A stretch of DNA of 64,000 nt from Mariniblastus fucicola (GTDB lineage: Bacteria > Planctomycetota > Planctomycetia > Pirellulales > Pirellulaceae), in contig NZ_CP042912.1 in NCBI RefSeq assembly GCF_008087665.1, forward strand, positions 5,642,001 through 5,706,000. The letters are read 5' to 3'. This document shows, in pieces, positions 52,654 to 61,919 of this stretch. The number at the start of each line of letters is the position of its first letter. Positions within the stretch are counted from its first letter, which is position 1. The translations under genes were made by a program, and so were the position numbers. The notes under the pieces were generated by a model. It saw only the letters and a list, made by a program, of their open reading frames with translations, had not been told where the DNA came from and searched no databases.

Positions 52654-55600
52654 TTACAGCAAATCATCCAGACTGGTCCAGTCAATATCGTCGCGAGTGT
52701 GAATCCGTTTCACCAGTTCCACCGCGTCGGGCCGTTTTACCAACAGGCGAAACGCGACCGCGGCCAACGAGACATCGTCGGCTTCGAAACAGATTGCAAC
52801 CTTACCGTCGGTTCCGTTGACGACTGTATTCTTCAGTCGACAATTGACTTCAATCAATTGCGGCAGACGAGTCTCGCCGGATTGTGTCGGCATCCCCAGT
52901 AGCAGTCTCATTTGCCCGCCACAGTCGTTGACCAGCGGTTTGGCCTCGTTGATCAAACCGGTCATCCACTGGAATAACTGCTCCGGTGCGATATCGTGCT
53001 CGCGAATCATTTCTTCAACCGAAAGCCGTTCGTTGACGCTGCAGATCACCTGCTGAGCCGCGGCACGCATCTGATTCGGAAGGTTGTATCGCAGAATGGA
53101 ATAGTCAGTCAGGACGTGCTGAAATCCACCTTCCGGGCTAATCAGCGAATGGAAAATACTTCGCTCGACCTTCTCAGCCATCACGTCGAGTTTTGCTTCG
53201 ACCTGATCCAACAACAGCCGCTGGGGGTCGAAAGTATTCGTGCCGTGTTCCAGATCGAATGCGTCGCTAGTATCGAAGTACTCACTGGCGACCATCTGCA
53301 GATTCATTTTGACCTGCGCCACAACGGTATCGATGGGCTGTAGGTCGTTGAGAATAATCTGTACAAATTCTCGGGAGATCCGTTTTACAAACTCGGTTTC
53401 GCGTTCGGCACAAAGCTGCACGAGGTGCCGTTCCAGAAAATCCTCGCTTTGATCCATTTCCGCGTCCGGCGACTGGCAATGGGCGATGACTTCAACCAGC
53501 GAATTGATTCGGTTTCTGGTTTCATCCAGATCGCGTGCAATGTTTGTCAGCCACCCACGAAAGCGATGTCCCAGGTTGGCAGCTGTTGCTTCGACAGCAC
53601 CCAGGCACAGGTTGTCGAGATTCAACATTCTATAGCAGGCCTTGGTAACCATGAACTCGCCAGCAACCGGGTCGATGGTCAGAAACTGATCCATCGCCTT
53701 TCGCAATTCTGTTGTATTGGCGCCCGAGATCCCAACGGTGTCCTCCGACCAATCGCCATAGACTCCGTCGAGCATCCGGTTCAGTTCGGCTGAATCGTGA
53801 GCAGATTCTCGAGCAGCCTGCAAAATCTGCTGTTGGTCTTCGATGCGAAACCGAACGACTTCGGCCTGCACACGTTTGCGAATGCCGGACTCCTCAACGT
53901 CCAGTTGCGAAAGAATCGCTTCGGCAAGCATCGCCGGATCGTCTTCCTCGTCGTTGCCAACGCCGCTCCATCGCTGGATCAGTTTTTGACAGAGTTTTCC
54001 GACAAGAGCCTCTCGCTGCTTTTCATCACCGGCCATGGTTGTGGCGACGCCCATCGTCCGCAACGCAAAGTGATTCATTTCGAGTTCACTGGCTCTACAG
54101 GCTTCAAAGAATTCGCTGCAACGGGTTGTTGCAGCCAGTGAAATGTATTCTGCAACCTCATCGAGCTTGGCATCAAAATCTGACTGGTTCAGGTCGTCGC
54201 CCAACTCGGTATAGTATGTATGCTGAAACGGACCTTCCTCGTCAAACTCGGGAATTCCGAGGTTCGAGTCTCCCGGATAACCCTGCTCGTTGAAATGTCG
54301 CATCTCGGTCAGGAACGCAAACGCGTTGGCTGACGACAGGCCTGGATCACGAGTTCGCTGATACGTTGAATGCAACAAAACACCCGTAACGTGATCGTGC
54401 TTGATGCCCTTCTCGGCCAACAACAGCTTCACGGTGTAGGCCAGATCCAGCATCATCCCGCTTCCCACACCGCCGCTGATCGACGACACGATATAGACGC
54501 GTGGCGATTCCACGTCGCCCGGATTCATGCTTAGCTTGTCCGCTGTCCGGGCAAGGTTCTCGGCCTTTGTAAATTCGTCAATCACCTCCTCCAGCCGATC
54601 GCAGATGGTGGAAAAGTAGTCGGCGAACACAAGTCGACCGAGCGGACGGAGCCCTTCGGTTTGCAATGTTCGTGGTACGTTGTAGATCCAACGACGACTG
54701 AGCCAACCCAGATGAACTTCCGCACGTGCCCGGTAGTCTTCCGGTTTGCGGAGCGGAGTTTCGATCGTCTCGAGCGAGCTTACGGAATCGTTACTCGCTG
54801 CCTCCAGACGAGCCAGATCTTTGCGATCGGAGTCGATAAACAGCGATCGAATCGAGGGAGCGGCTTCGTTGTCGCCGGTCCGCATCAGCAATTTTGCCTT
54901 AAATTTTTGGCCAACGCGATTTGCCGTCTGCCCGATCGTAATCACGAGCGTGGGATGGATTTTCGAACTCGAACCGTCACAGTTCGGCGGCTCAATCGCA
55001 ACCATGCTGTCTGACTGGAACGGTAGCGCCCCGTCTGAGACCATCTCGGTCATATCCAAACGGCTTGAATCTTCGTTGGAGTAAATCAGCGTCTCAGAAC
55101 CGCCGCCGTTGCGAGATTCAGTGCGCCTTCTGGCGATTCGAACAGTCCGGCGTTGCTTCCTCAGGTCATCAACAAACGCCATGCAGGATGGATAACGGAC
55201 GTTGGGATCCTTGGACAACGCGCGAGCGACTGCCGCATGATCACCGCGAGGAATCGGACGCAAATTCGGTTTGCCATGTACATGCTGGGCCGCAAGTTGG
55301 GCGGGAGTCGTGCCTGGAAACGGACGTACTCCGGAAATCATTTCACAGTACATGATCGCCAGCGAATACTGGTCGCTGCTGGGCGCAGGAGCACCATCGA
55401 AGAGTTCTGGCGCTGCATAGGCCGGCGTCATGCCTTGCATCAACGATTGCGACGCAGCCTTGAGATCTTTCATCAAACCAAAGTCAGCGACTTTGACATG
55501 GCTTCCGACGAGCAACAGGTTTTCCGGTTTGACGTCGAGATGTTGCAGTGATTTTTCGTTGGACAGAAAATCGAGAGCTTCAGCCGCGTTGGCCATGAAC

Positions 55601-55953
55601 CGCAGCATCTCATCGCGAGGAATGCCCGGCTCGCCCCTGGAAACATACGAGTTGAAATGATCGGCCAGGCTGGCATCGGCAAGCTCGGTGACAACGATCA
55701 ACTGACCTTCGAAAACTTCGATACGCTCCAGAGACAGCAAAAACGGATGGCGCAGTGACTTGACACGATCGAGGGCTTTCAGTTCCGCCTGAGCCCGTTT
55801 CTCGTCATGAAATCCATAGACGATCTTGAGCGCCTTCTTGAGTCCGCCCGGCCCTTCGACCGACCAGACCTCGCCGAAACCGCCGGATCCGATTCGTTGT
55901 TCAAGTTTGTAGCCGAGAATTTCTGCGGCGGGTTCTTTTGGTTTGGTTGACAC
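52654..55953 (-). CDS. Ser/Thr protein kinase fused to tubulin-like domain
   Basis: The 1099-aa protein has a Hanks-type kinase at residues about 14-275: GSGGFGEV, Lys43 in ALKIV, HLDVKPEN (Asp140), DFG (157-159), APE (181-183). After a linker comes a tubulin-like domain (about 334-1090) that begins TLVITIGQTANRVGQKFK. Its nucleotide loop is VSSISGGVGSGMMLD (about 489-503), matching the GGGTGSG of tubulin/FtsZ. The HRD motif is HLD, as seen in some active kinases. No membrane segment is evident. A kinase joined to a tubulin/FtsZ-superfamily domain suggests a phospho-controlled filament or scaffold. It is co-oriented with the AAA ATPase gene upstream (89-bp gap). Confidence 0.87.
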   Translation of the reverse strand: MSTKPKEPAAEILGYKLEQRIGSGGFGEVWSVEGPGGLKKALKIVYGFHDEKRAQAELKALDRVKSLRHPFLLSLERIEVFEGQLIVVTELADASLADHFNSYVSRGEPGIPRDEMLRFMANAAEALDFLSNEKSLQHLDVKPENLLLVGSHVKVADFGLMKDLKAASQSLMQGMTPAYAAPELFDGAPAPSSDQYSLAIMYCEMISGVRPFPGTTPAQLAAQHVHGKPNLRPIPRGDHAAVARALSKDPNVRYPSCMAFVDDLRKQRRTVRIARRRTESRNGGGSETLIYSNEDSSRLDMTEMVSDGALPFQSDSMVAIEPPNCDGSSSKIHPTLVITIGQTANRVGQKFKAKLLMRTGDNEAAPSIRSLFIDSDRKDLARLEAASNDSVSSLETIETPLRKPEDYRARAEVHLGWLSRRWIYNVPRTLQTEGLRPLGRLVFADYFSTICDRLEEVIDEFTKAENLARTADKLSMNPGDVESPRVYIVSSISGGVGSGMMLDLAYTVKLLLAEKGIKHDHVTGVLLHSTYQRTRDPGLSSANAFAFLTEMRHFNEQGYPGDSNLGIPEFDEEGPFQHTYYTELGDDLNQSDFDAKLDEVAEYISLAATTRCSEFFEACRASELEMNHFALRTMGVATTMAGDEKQREALVGKLCQKLIQRWSGVGNDEEDDPAMLAEAILSQLDVEESGIRKRVQAEVVRFRIEDQQQILQAARESAHDSAELNRMLDGVYGDWSEDTVGISGANTTELRKAMDQFLTIDPVAGEFMVTKACYRMLNLDNLCLGAVEATAANLGHRFRGWLTNIARDLDETRNRINSLVEVIAHCQSPDAEMDQSEDFLERHLVQLCAERETEFVKRISREFVQIILNDLQPIDTVVAQVKMNLQMVASEYFDTSDAFDLEHGTNTFDPQRLLLDQVEAKLDVMAEKVERSIFHSLISPEGGFQHVLTDYSILRYNLPNQMRAAAQQVICSVNERLSVEEMIREHDIAPEQLFQWMTGLINEAKPLVNDCGGQMRLLLGMPTQSGETRLPQLIEVNCRLKNTVVNGTDGKVAICFEADDVSLAAVAFRLLVKRPDAVELVKRIHTRDDIDWTSLDDLL

Positions 55954-56042
55954 TTCGATTGCCTTCTAACCACATCTGGAAGCTGGGGATGGTGATTTGT
56001 AAAAGTGGAGCCCTTCGACTCCTCGCGGTTTCTAGCCAGGTC

Positions 56043-57407
56043 CTACTGAGGCCCGACGGCTTTCGCCAATGTTCGCGGTGCTCCTTCGAGCACGTCTGTG
56101 AAATAGCTCTTGGCGACCCGATCAAAAAACTCTGGTCGAAGCTCCATCGGTATATCGTTGTAGACACAAAAGTTTCGAATCTGGCTGAGCAGATCACGAG
56201 GGTGACAGCGTCTCAGTCGTCGATTTTTGGGGATGTAATGAGTCTGTAACAGATAGTCGACGACTCGCTCTTCATACTGGCACTTGAATTTTTCGCAGTA
56301 GATTCGGAACAGCAAGTGAAACTCCTTCGTCGACGGGTCCGCAATTTCGATCTTGTACGGAATGCGACGCATAAATGCTTCGTCGACAAGCTGTGACGGT
56401 TCGAGGTTGGTCGAAAAAATGATCAGCTGTTCAAACGGAACCTGAATCTTCTTTCCAGTAGAAAGCTGCAGGAAGTCGATGCGACTTTCGAGCGGAACGA
56501 TCCACCGGTTCAACAGCTCCTGCGGTTCGATTCGCTGACGCCCAAAGTCATCGATCAACAAACATCCACAGTTGCTTTTCATTTGCAACGAAGCTTCACT
56601 GACATTGCTGTTGGGGTCGTGTCGAATTTCGAGTGAGTCCATGGTCATCTCGCCACCGACGACAACCGTCGGTCGCTTGATCTTGACCCAGCGACGATCA
56701 TGAGCGTACGCACTCATCAAACTGTCACCATCGTCTTGAGCACGATGATGGTAGGCGGCATCGAACAGTTTGATGATTTGCCCGTCTTCGTAGATCGCGT
56801 GCGGGATCCAGATTTCCTGGCCGAAACACTGAGTGATTCTTTGGGCCAGCGTTGACTTTCCGTTTCCCGGTTCGCCATACAGGAAAAGCCCGGCGCCTGA
56901 GTTAATCGCCGGTCCAAGGCTTTCGAACAGCGTTTCGTTGATCGAAATGTCACGGAACGCATTGCGAAGCTGGCTGCGTTTGGGGGATTCGGCACGGATC
57001 GATTGCGCTTCAGCGCTCAACACATAATCCATTAGCGGCACCGGTGCTGGTCCCACGTAAGAGCAGGACTGGGAATAGACAATTGCCCGGTCGCGGCCAT
57101 CTTCAGTCAGTGAGTAGTTGTAATCGTTGAGTGGAGCCGAGCCCTTATGAACAATGAACTTTCGCAGACGAAGCGTTTGATAGAGTTCTTCAAGAATTGA
57201 AAACGGCAAGCAAAGATCGTTGGCCAGCTGCCGACCGCTGCTGACTCCGATGTTCGAGAGTCGTTTGACGATCAGTGACTCGACCAGTGAGATCGGCAAA
57301 CCGGTATCGGACAACGAAGATGGCTCGTTAGGACGAAACGATTCGTCAGCCATAATCGTCGCCAAAAGGCTGTTGCTCAGCGAGGCGTTGGAAAGTGTGT
57401 CAGACAT
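56043..57407 (-). CDS. AAA-family ATPase with N-terminal winged-helix region
   Basis: The protein is about 454 aa. Residues about 35-110 resemble a winged helix (LIVKRLSNIGVSSGRQLANDL). The ATPase core has Walker A GEPGNGKST (about 178-186) and Walker B CLLIDDFG, with the arginine-finger region in VDEAFMRRIPYKI, followed by a helical lid. The family resembles planctomycete AAA proteins near signalling genes, with no known function. The open frame reaches 57533 but ATG 57407 is preferred. It is probably transcribed with the kinase-tubulin gene and is divergent from the FHA-EAL gene. Confidence 0.78.
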   Translation of the reverse strand: MSDTLSNASLSNSLLATIMADESFRPNEPSSLSDTGLPISLVESLIVKRLSNIGVSSGRQLANDLCLPFSILEELYQTLRLRKFIVHKGSAPLNDYNYSLTEDGRDRAIVYSQSCSYVGPAPVPLMDYVLSAEAQSIRAESPKRSQLRNAFRDISINETLFESLGPAINSGAGLFLYGEPGNGKSTLAQRITQCFGQEIWIPHAIYEDGQIIKLFDAAYHHRAQDDGDSLMSAYAHDRRWVKIKRPTVVVGGEMTMDSLEIRHDPNSNVSEASLQMKSNCGCLLIDDFGRQRIEPQELLNRWIVPLESRIDFLQLSTGKKIQVPFEQLIIFSTNLEPSQLVDEAFMRRIPYKIEIADPSTKEFHLLFRIYCEKFKCQYEERVVDYLLQTHYIPKNRRLRRCHPRDLLSQIRNFCVYNDIPMELRPEFFDRVAKSYFTDVLEGAPRTLAKAVGPQ

Positions 57408-57727
57408 GATGGACGTTGCAGATTCTGCGAAGGGACAATTTGAAGTCAGTAAACGTAGATCACAAAAAGCGACGTTTAGGTCAAAAATACGGTCTTTCGG
57501 GCGGAAGGTGAAATCACTCCCATCGCTTTCCAATCGTCACGACCCTCAAAGTCGCGCAGAGGCTTGCCCTACTGAACATGGAACAGACGAAATCTGAAAT
57601 CCCCAGAAAATCGCACGACGCATCCTTACAAGGAACGTAGAAACTTCTGCGGATTCGCCTGATCGCAGTCTGCACCTTGTTGAACCCCGGTAAATTTCAA
57701 GCAGTCACTTCCTGTTGACGATTTTCA
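57408..57727. other. Divergent promoter region of the signalling block
   Basis: The 320-bp gap between the AAA and FHA-EAL genes holds no supported gene or RNA. It must carry promoters for both directions, but no clear consensus boxes were found. Confidence 0.5.
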
Positions 57728-58924
57728 ATGACCACCAGCAAACAACTTCAATCGGCCAATCCAACTCCTGAGGTTTTCTCAGGATGGTTCCTGTCTGGAC
57801 AAGTCGACGAGTCCGAGCCACTTCGGAAGTTTCCAGTTCACTCCGATCCCTTTACCGTCGGCCGTCAGTCTGACTCTTCGCTTTGCCTGCCAACGGGCTG
57901 CATCTCCAAGAACCATGCAGAACTCACGTTCCGCGATGACGGAACGTTGATCCTGAGAGATCTCGGCAGCACCAATGGGACTTATGTAAACGGCGAAGTA
58001 ATTACAGGCGACACCGTTGTTAACGAAGACGACATCATTCAGTTCGCAACGATCGTTTTCCGAATTGGCAGCGACGACGTTGAGTCCGTTGGCAACACAA
58101 TCGCCGAAGACGTTTGCGATCAGGCGCTGGCGATCATCCAGTTCGAACGGTTGATCAGCGACGGAGGTCTTTATCCTCACTTTCAACCGATCGTGACGCT
58201 CGCCGACCAGAAACGAATCGGCTATGAAGTCCTCGGCCGAAGCCGACTGTTCGGTTTGCAGTCGCCTCATGAAATGTTTACCGCTGCTTCACAGCTGAAT
58301 ATGGAAGCTCAACTTAGTGAAGCTTTCCGTCAGCGTGGCGTTGAAATCGGCACAGCGTTTGGCTCTGACTGCAACCTGTTCGTCAACACTCATCCGAAAG
58401 AGCTGGACCGAACAGAGTTCTACGAATCACTGAAGACTCTACGTGAATCTGCTCCTGACCAGGCAATCACCCTGGAGATCCACGAAGCCGCGTCGACCAA
58501 TCTGACGATGATGCGAGAGCTTTGTGCGTTTCTTAAAGACTACGAAATTCACCTGGCGTTTGACGACTTCGGAGTCGGCCGCGCAAGACTGGTCGAGCTT
58601 GGAGAAGTCCGTCCGGACTACCTGAAGTTCGACATGAAGCTGACCAAGAACATCGAAATGGCACCTCCAAGCCGACAGGAGCTGGTGGCACTATTTGCGA
58701 ACATGGTCAACAGCTTGGGGATCAAGACGCTCGCAGAAGGCGTTGAGACCCGGGAATGTCACGAAATTCTGGTCGAAATGGGGTTCCAGCTTGGTCAGGG
58801 TTACTACTACGGTCGCCCGTCACCGATCTCGAAGTACACCAAATCCGACTCAGACCCGCAAACTGACCCGGATCTGATCGATGGAGGCCAATCCACCGGC
58901 CCCATTAAAATCGAAGAAATCTAG
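57728..58924 (+). CDS. FHA-EAL protein, probable c-di-GMP phosphodiesterase
   Basis: The 398-aa cytosolic protein has an N-terminal FHA domain (about 40-112, with GRQ, SKNH and DLGSTNGTYVNG) and an EAL domain (about 138-370). The EAL motif reads EVL (167-169). The other metal and catalytic residues are present: Asn220 (VNTHP), Glu250, Asp279/Asp280 (DDFGVG), Lys300 (KFD), Glu337 (EGVET) and Gln357. It is therefore likely an active phosphodiesterase that reads phospho-Thr through the FHA domain. The adjacent kinase is a natural candidate for its phosphorylated partner; that link is inference. Confidence 0.88.
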   Translation: MTTSKQLQSANPTPEVFSGWFLSGQVDESEPLRKFPVHSDPFTVGRQSDSSLCLPTGCISKNHAELTFRDDGTLILRDLGSTNGTYVNGEVITGDTVVNEDDIIQFATIVFRIGSDDVESVGNTIAEDVCDQALAIIQFERLISDGGLYPHFQPIVTLADQKRIGYEVLGRSRLFGLQSPHEMFTAASQLNMEAQLSEAFRQRGVEIGTAFGSDCNLFVNTHPKELDRTEFYESLKTLRESAPDQAITLEIHEAASTNLTMMRELCAFLKDYEIHLAFDDFGVGRARLVELGEVRPDYLKFDMKLTKNIEMAPPSRQELVALFANMVNSLGIKTLAEGVETRECHEILVEMGFQLGQGYYYGRPSPISKYTKSDSDPQTDPDLIDGGQSTGPIKIEEI

Positions 58925-59170
58925 GACTTTTCGATTCCCTGAGCCAGCGACAGCCGTAAATTGCTGGAGCCAAACCCGCTTTCGGGCCGATACGCTGACG
59001 AGCAGAGAGCTTTGTGGCCAGCAGCGCCACCGACGTGCATGCAAAACTGGCTGGAATCCTTGGGATTTCCGCATGAATCACGTTTTATCGCCTTAACGGG
59101 CAGTTTCAGCTCTGTTAAACTCTGCCGCTCGAAAAAGATCCTGTATTGCTCGCATCTGGCGGGAAGAAAA

Positions 59171-59335
59171 ATGGCTAAAAGCAAGAAGAAACTCGAAGTC
59201 GTGCACCTCGTTTGTGAAGAAACAGGCGACTACAACTACACGCTCCGCCGCAAGTCTGGTGGCGAGAAGCTGAAGCTCAAGAAGTACAGCCCGCGTCTGC
59301 GCCGTCGTACGCTTCACGTTGAAAAGAAAAAGTAG
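59171..59335 (+). CDS. rpmG: 50S ribosomal protein L33
   Basis: The 54-aa basic protein starts MAKSKKKLEVVHLVCEETG and contains YNYTLRRKSGGEKLKLKKYS, the L33 pattern. Only one Cys is present, so it is the zinc-free form. The ATG has GGGAAG a few bases upstream. It is followed directly by a terminator hairpin, so it is transcribed as its own short unit. Confidence 0.93.
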   Translation: MAKSKKKLEVVHLVCEETGDYNYTLRRKSGGEKLKLKKYSPRLRRRTLHVEKKK

Positions 59336-59362
59336 GTTCTGCCCAGAACCTGACTTCTTTTT
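59334..59362 (+). terminator. Rho-independent terminator after rpmG
   Basis: AGGTTCTG and CAGAACCT form an 8-bp stem with a 2-nt turn beginning in the rpmG stop codon, followed by TTCTTTTT. It ends just before the methyltransferase start codon. Confidence 0.75.
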
Positions 59363-59365
59363 GCC

Positions 59366-60091
59366 ATGCTCAAACGAACGCTCGAACCGGAAGTCATGGA
59401 CTCTGCGCAGGATGCGCTTGAGTACAACCGGATGGACCATGGCGCCGTCAACGTTAATTTCGTTGACGACTTTCTGCAGTTTCTCTCTGCTCACGGCAAG
59501 CGCCTGAGGCTTGCTGATGACCCGTCGTTTGACGATCTGGAAGACGACTATCCGGACGTCATTGCCAGTTTCCTGGACGTTGGCACTGGAACCGCGCTGA
59601 TCCCGATCGAACTCTGTAAACGCAATCCGGAGATTCGCATCATGGCGATCGACCTTGCGACCAGCATGCTGGATCTCGCGATTCAAAACGTGGATATCGC
59701 CAGCTTTCGCAACCAGATCCAGTTGGCTCAGGTCGACGCAAAAGATTCCGGCTACGAAGACGGGATGTTCGACGCCACGATCTCGAACAGCATTATCCAT
59801 CACATTCCCGAACCTTCGATGACGGCTTCGGAGATGATTCGCACGACGCGAAGCGGCGGCGTGATCTTCGTCCGCGACCTGATGCGTCCCGATTCGGCAC
59901 AATCCGTTGACTCGTTGGTCGAAACCTGGGCGGGCGAAGAGAGCGATTATTCCCGGCGGCTGTTTGGTGAATCTTTACACGCTTCATTGTCACTGAACGA
60001 AATGAAAGAATTGGTCGCTGAGTTCGGTGCCTCGCCCGACACCGTTACGGCGACTTCTGACCGGCATTGGACGTGGGCGATGGTTCGATGA
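59366..60091 (+). CDS. Class I SAM-dependent methyltransferase
   Basis: The 241-aa protein has SAM motifs FLDVGTGTALIPIELCK (about 68-85) and IMAIDLATSMLDLA, with FDATISNSIIHHIPEP as the later strand. The motifs fit the small-molecule (UbiE/COQ5-like) group and the substrate is unknown. Its ATGA stop/start overlap with the PII gene indicates translational coupling. Confidence 0.82.
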   Translation: MLKRTLEPEVMDSAQDALEYNRMDHGAVNVNFVDDFLQFLSAHGKRLRLADDPSFDDLEDDYPDVIASFLDVGTGTALIPIELCKRNPEIRIMAIDLATSMLDLAIQNVDIASFRNQIQLAQVDAKDSGYEDGMFDATISNSIIHHIPEPSMTASEMIRTTRSGGVIFVRDLMRPDSAQSVDSLVETWAGEESDYSRRLFGESLHASLSLNEMKELVAEFGASPDTVTATSDRHWTWAMVR

Positions 60092-60405
60092 AGCAAATTC
60101 TGGCCGTCATCAAGCCCTATCTCGTTGAGAAAGTCATTGCTGAACTGGCCGGTTTCCCGATTGAGGAAATTGCTATTCGCGAAGTAAAAGGCTTCGGCCG
60201 TCAAAAAAATTACCTCGACCTATATCTCGAAAATGAGTATTCGGGGGCGTTCATTCCGAAAGTCGAACTGTCAATTTGGTGCAGCGATCAGGATGCCGAA
60301 TCAATCGTTGATGCAATGGTGAAGGTATCCCGAACAGGCAGAATGGGTGATGGCAAGATCCTGATAATGCCCGTTTTTGAGCAGCGAATTGTCGGGGAAA
60401 AATAG
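60088..60405 (+). CDS. PII-family nitrogen regulatory protein (GlnB/GlnK-like)
   Basis: The 105-aa protein starts MKQILAVIKPYLVEKVIAEL. The T-loop GFGRQKNYLDLYLENEYSG has the same length as E. coli GlnB and keeps the Tyr residues equivalent to Tyr46 and Tyr51. FIPKVEL and the ATP-binding GRMGDGKILIMPV follow. It senses 2-oxoglutarate and ATP/ADP. No amtB or glnA lies in the window, so its targets are not visible. It overlaps the methyltransferase by ATGA, an unusual partner. Confidence 0.9.
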   Translation: MKQILAVIKPYLVEKVIAELAGFPIEEIAIREVKGFGRQKNYLDLYLENEYSGAFIPKVELSIWCSDQDAESIVDAMVKVSRTGRMGDGKILIMPVFEQRIVGEK

Positions 60406-60484
60406 TGCAACGCCGTGCATTTGCTTGCGACCTCATTTAGAATGACGCCTTCGTTTATAGTCACTTGTTTTGATGTATTCGGCC

Positions 60485-61474
60485 ATGAGTCATCGTTTTC
60501 GATCTAGCGTTCTGTTCACAATCTTCTGCTTTGTTCTGCCAGGCACGGCGTTTGGGCAAATCGATTTTGAGTCGGACATCAAACCGATCTTTGAGAATCA
60601 CTGTATTGCCTGCCATGGCGGCGATGATCCGGCTGATTTCAGTATCGCCGACAAAGACGGCACGCTGTCGTATGTGATCGAAGAAGACGCGGAAAGCAGT
60701 GATCTATATACCGTATTGATCGCTGAAGATGAGTCCCATCGGATGCCGCCACCGAACACGGCCAAGCCTCTGTCGGAAGTGCAAATCGAGTTGGTGAAAG
60801 CGTGGATTAACGAGGGAGCCATCTGGCCTGATGAACTTGAATCCGAGTGGGAGCAAGTTCCGCTTCCTCCCGCCGAAGATTCCCAGCTGCCGTACCGAGC
60901 TGCCGGTTCGCTGCATCCGGCACTGGTTCACTTGCCAATCGGTTTGTTGTTGGCTTCGGGACTGTTTGCGTTTCTGAGCCTGCGTGGCAACTTCGTGATG
61001 AGCGATTGCGCCTATTACTGTTTGTGGCTCGGCGCGATCGGGTCTGTCTTTGCCTGTGCTTCCGGTTGGTTCTTTTCTGAAATGGAAGGATACGGAACCG
61101 TCAAAGAAGTCGCCGACGTTCTCGACCAGGACAACGCCATGTTCTGGCACCGAATTACCGGGTTGGGAGCTTCTGTGTTTGCAGTAATCCTGGCTCTGTT
61201 CGCTGCGAGTTCACGTAACAAGGATCCGGACGATGGAATCATGTGGAAGCTGGCTGCGATTCTGTTGGCTTGCGGCATCGGCTATGTAGGCCATGAGGGT
61301 GGAGAACTTCACTACGGCGAAGATCACTACAAAGACGCCAATGCTCTCATTGAATCATTCTTCCCCAGCAACGCCAAGGAAGATGGAGACCGGACGATCG
61401 ACGAAGACGCTGATTCGGGCGATGACGCTCCAGTGAGCGAAGACGGCACTGAGATTCAGCCACTTTCAACGTAG
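60485..61474 (+). CDS. Secreted membrane cytochrome, c-type heme plus DUF2231-like membrane part
   Basis: The protein is about 329 aa. A signal sequence (hydrophobic SVLFTIFCFVLPGTAFG) is followed by the planctomycete cytochrome motif IFENHCIACHGG (Cys40, Cys43, His44) and HRMPPPNTAKPLSE. The second half has about four membrane segments, beginning LHPALVHLPIGLLLASGLF, the DUF2231-like pattern. It ends in an acidic tail. It may pass electrons between envelope partners. ATG 60473 is an alternative start. Confidence 0.8.
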   Translation: MSHRFRSSVLFTIFCFVLPGTAFGQIDFESDIKPIFENHCIACHGGDDPADFSIADKDGTLSYVIEEDAESSDLYTVLIAEDESHRMPPPNTAKPLSEVQIELVKAWINEGAIWPDELESEWEQVPLPPAEDSQLPYRAAGSLHPALVHLPIGLLLASGLFAFLSLRGNFVMSDCAYYCLWLGAIGSVFACASGWFFSEMEGYGTVKEVADVLDQDNAMFWHRITGLGASVFAVILALFAASSRNKDPDDGIMWKLAAILLACGIGYVGHEGGELHYGEDHYKDANALIESFFPSNAKEDGDRTIDEDADSGDDAPVSEDGTEIQPLST

Positions 61475-61919
61475 TCGAACACTCAATGAAACCCGATGGG
61501 ATACCTCGCTGAGACTCGTCTCAACGTTTCGCTGCAACGCGGTGGGATGCTCCGCTCACGAATTGGGTCATGTTATTCGCCCAAAGTGAACTTGGGCTAA
61601 CTGGCAGGAGCGCTGCGCGTCGGATCTGCTACGACGCTCCAAATGTTGGATTTGGTCCGGGAAACTTGCTCTTTTGGCGCGACAGTTGCGCGCTATCTTC
61701 GACGCGGAACAGGAACGACAGTTTGGGGATTTTTGTCGTTTTTGAGCGTTTCTTGTGGAGGGTTTTGCAGAATATGCACCCTTTAATTACTTTAGAGTAT
61801 CTATCCATCTGACTTATTGCAGTCGCTCGTTCTTATTGCGGCCTGTTAATTACTTATTCCGATTCATCCGCGCACCATCGGTTCCGCCGATTGGCAACTG
61901 TACGACCAAGGAACATCTA
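61475..61919. other. Intergenic region before the LEPR gene
   Basis: The 445-bp region includes a perfect short palindrome, TGAGAC (61510-61515) / GTCTCA (61518-61523) with a 2-nt spacer. An 80-codon ORF at 61570-61812 has no recognisable sequence and lacks support. The leader of the next gene has AAGGA about 7 bp before its ATG. Confidence 0.5.

Noticed and set aside
61570-61812. 80-codon ORF before the LEPR gene
   Set aside because: There is no ribosome-binding site or recognisable sequence, and composition resembles non-coding DNA.
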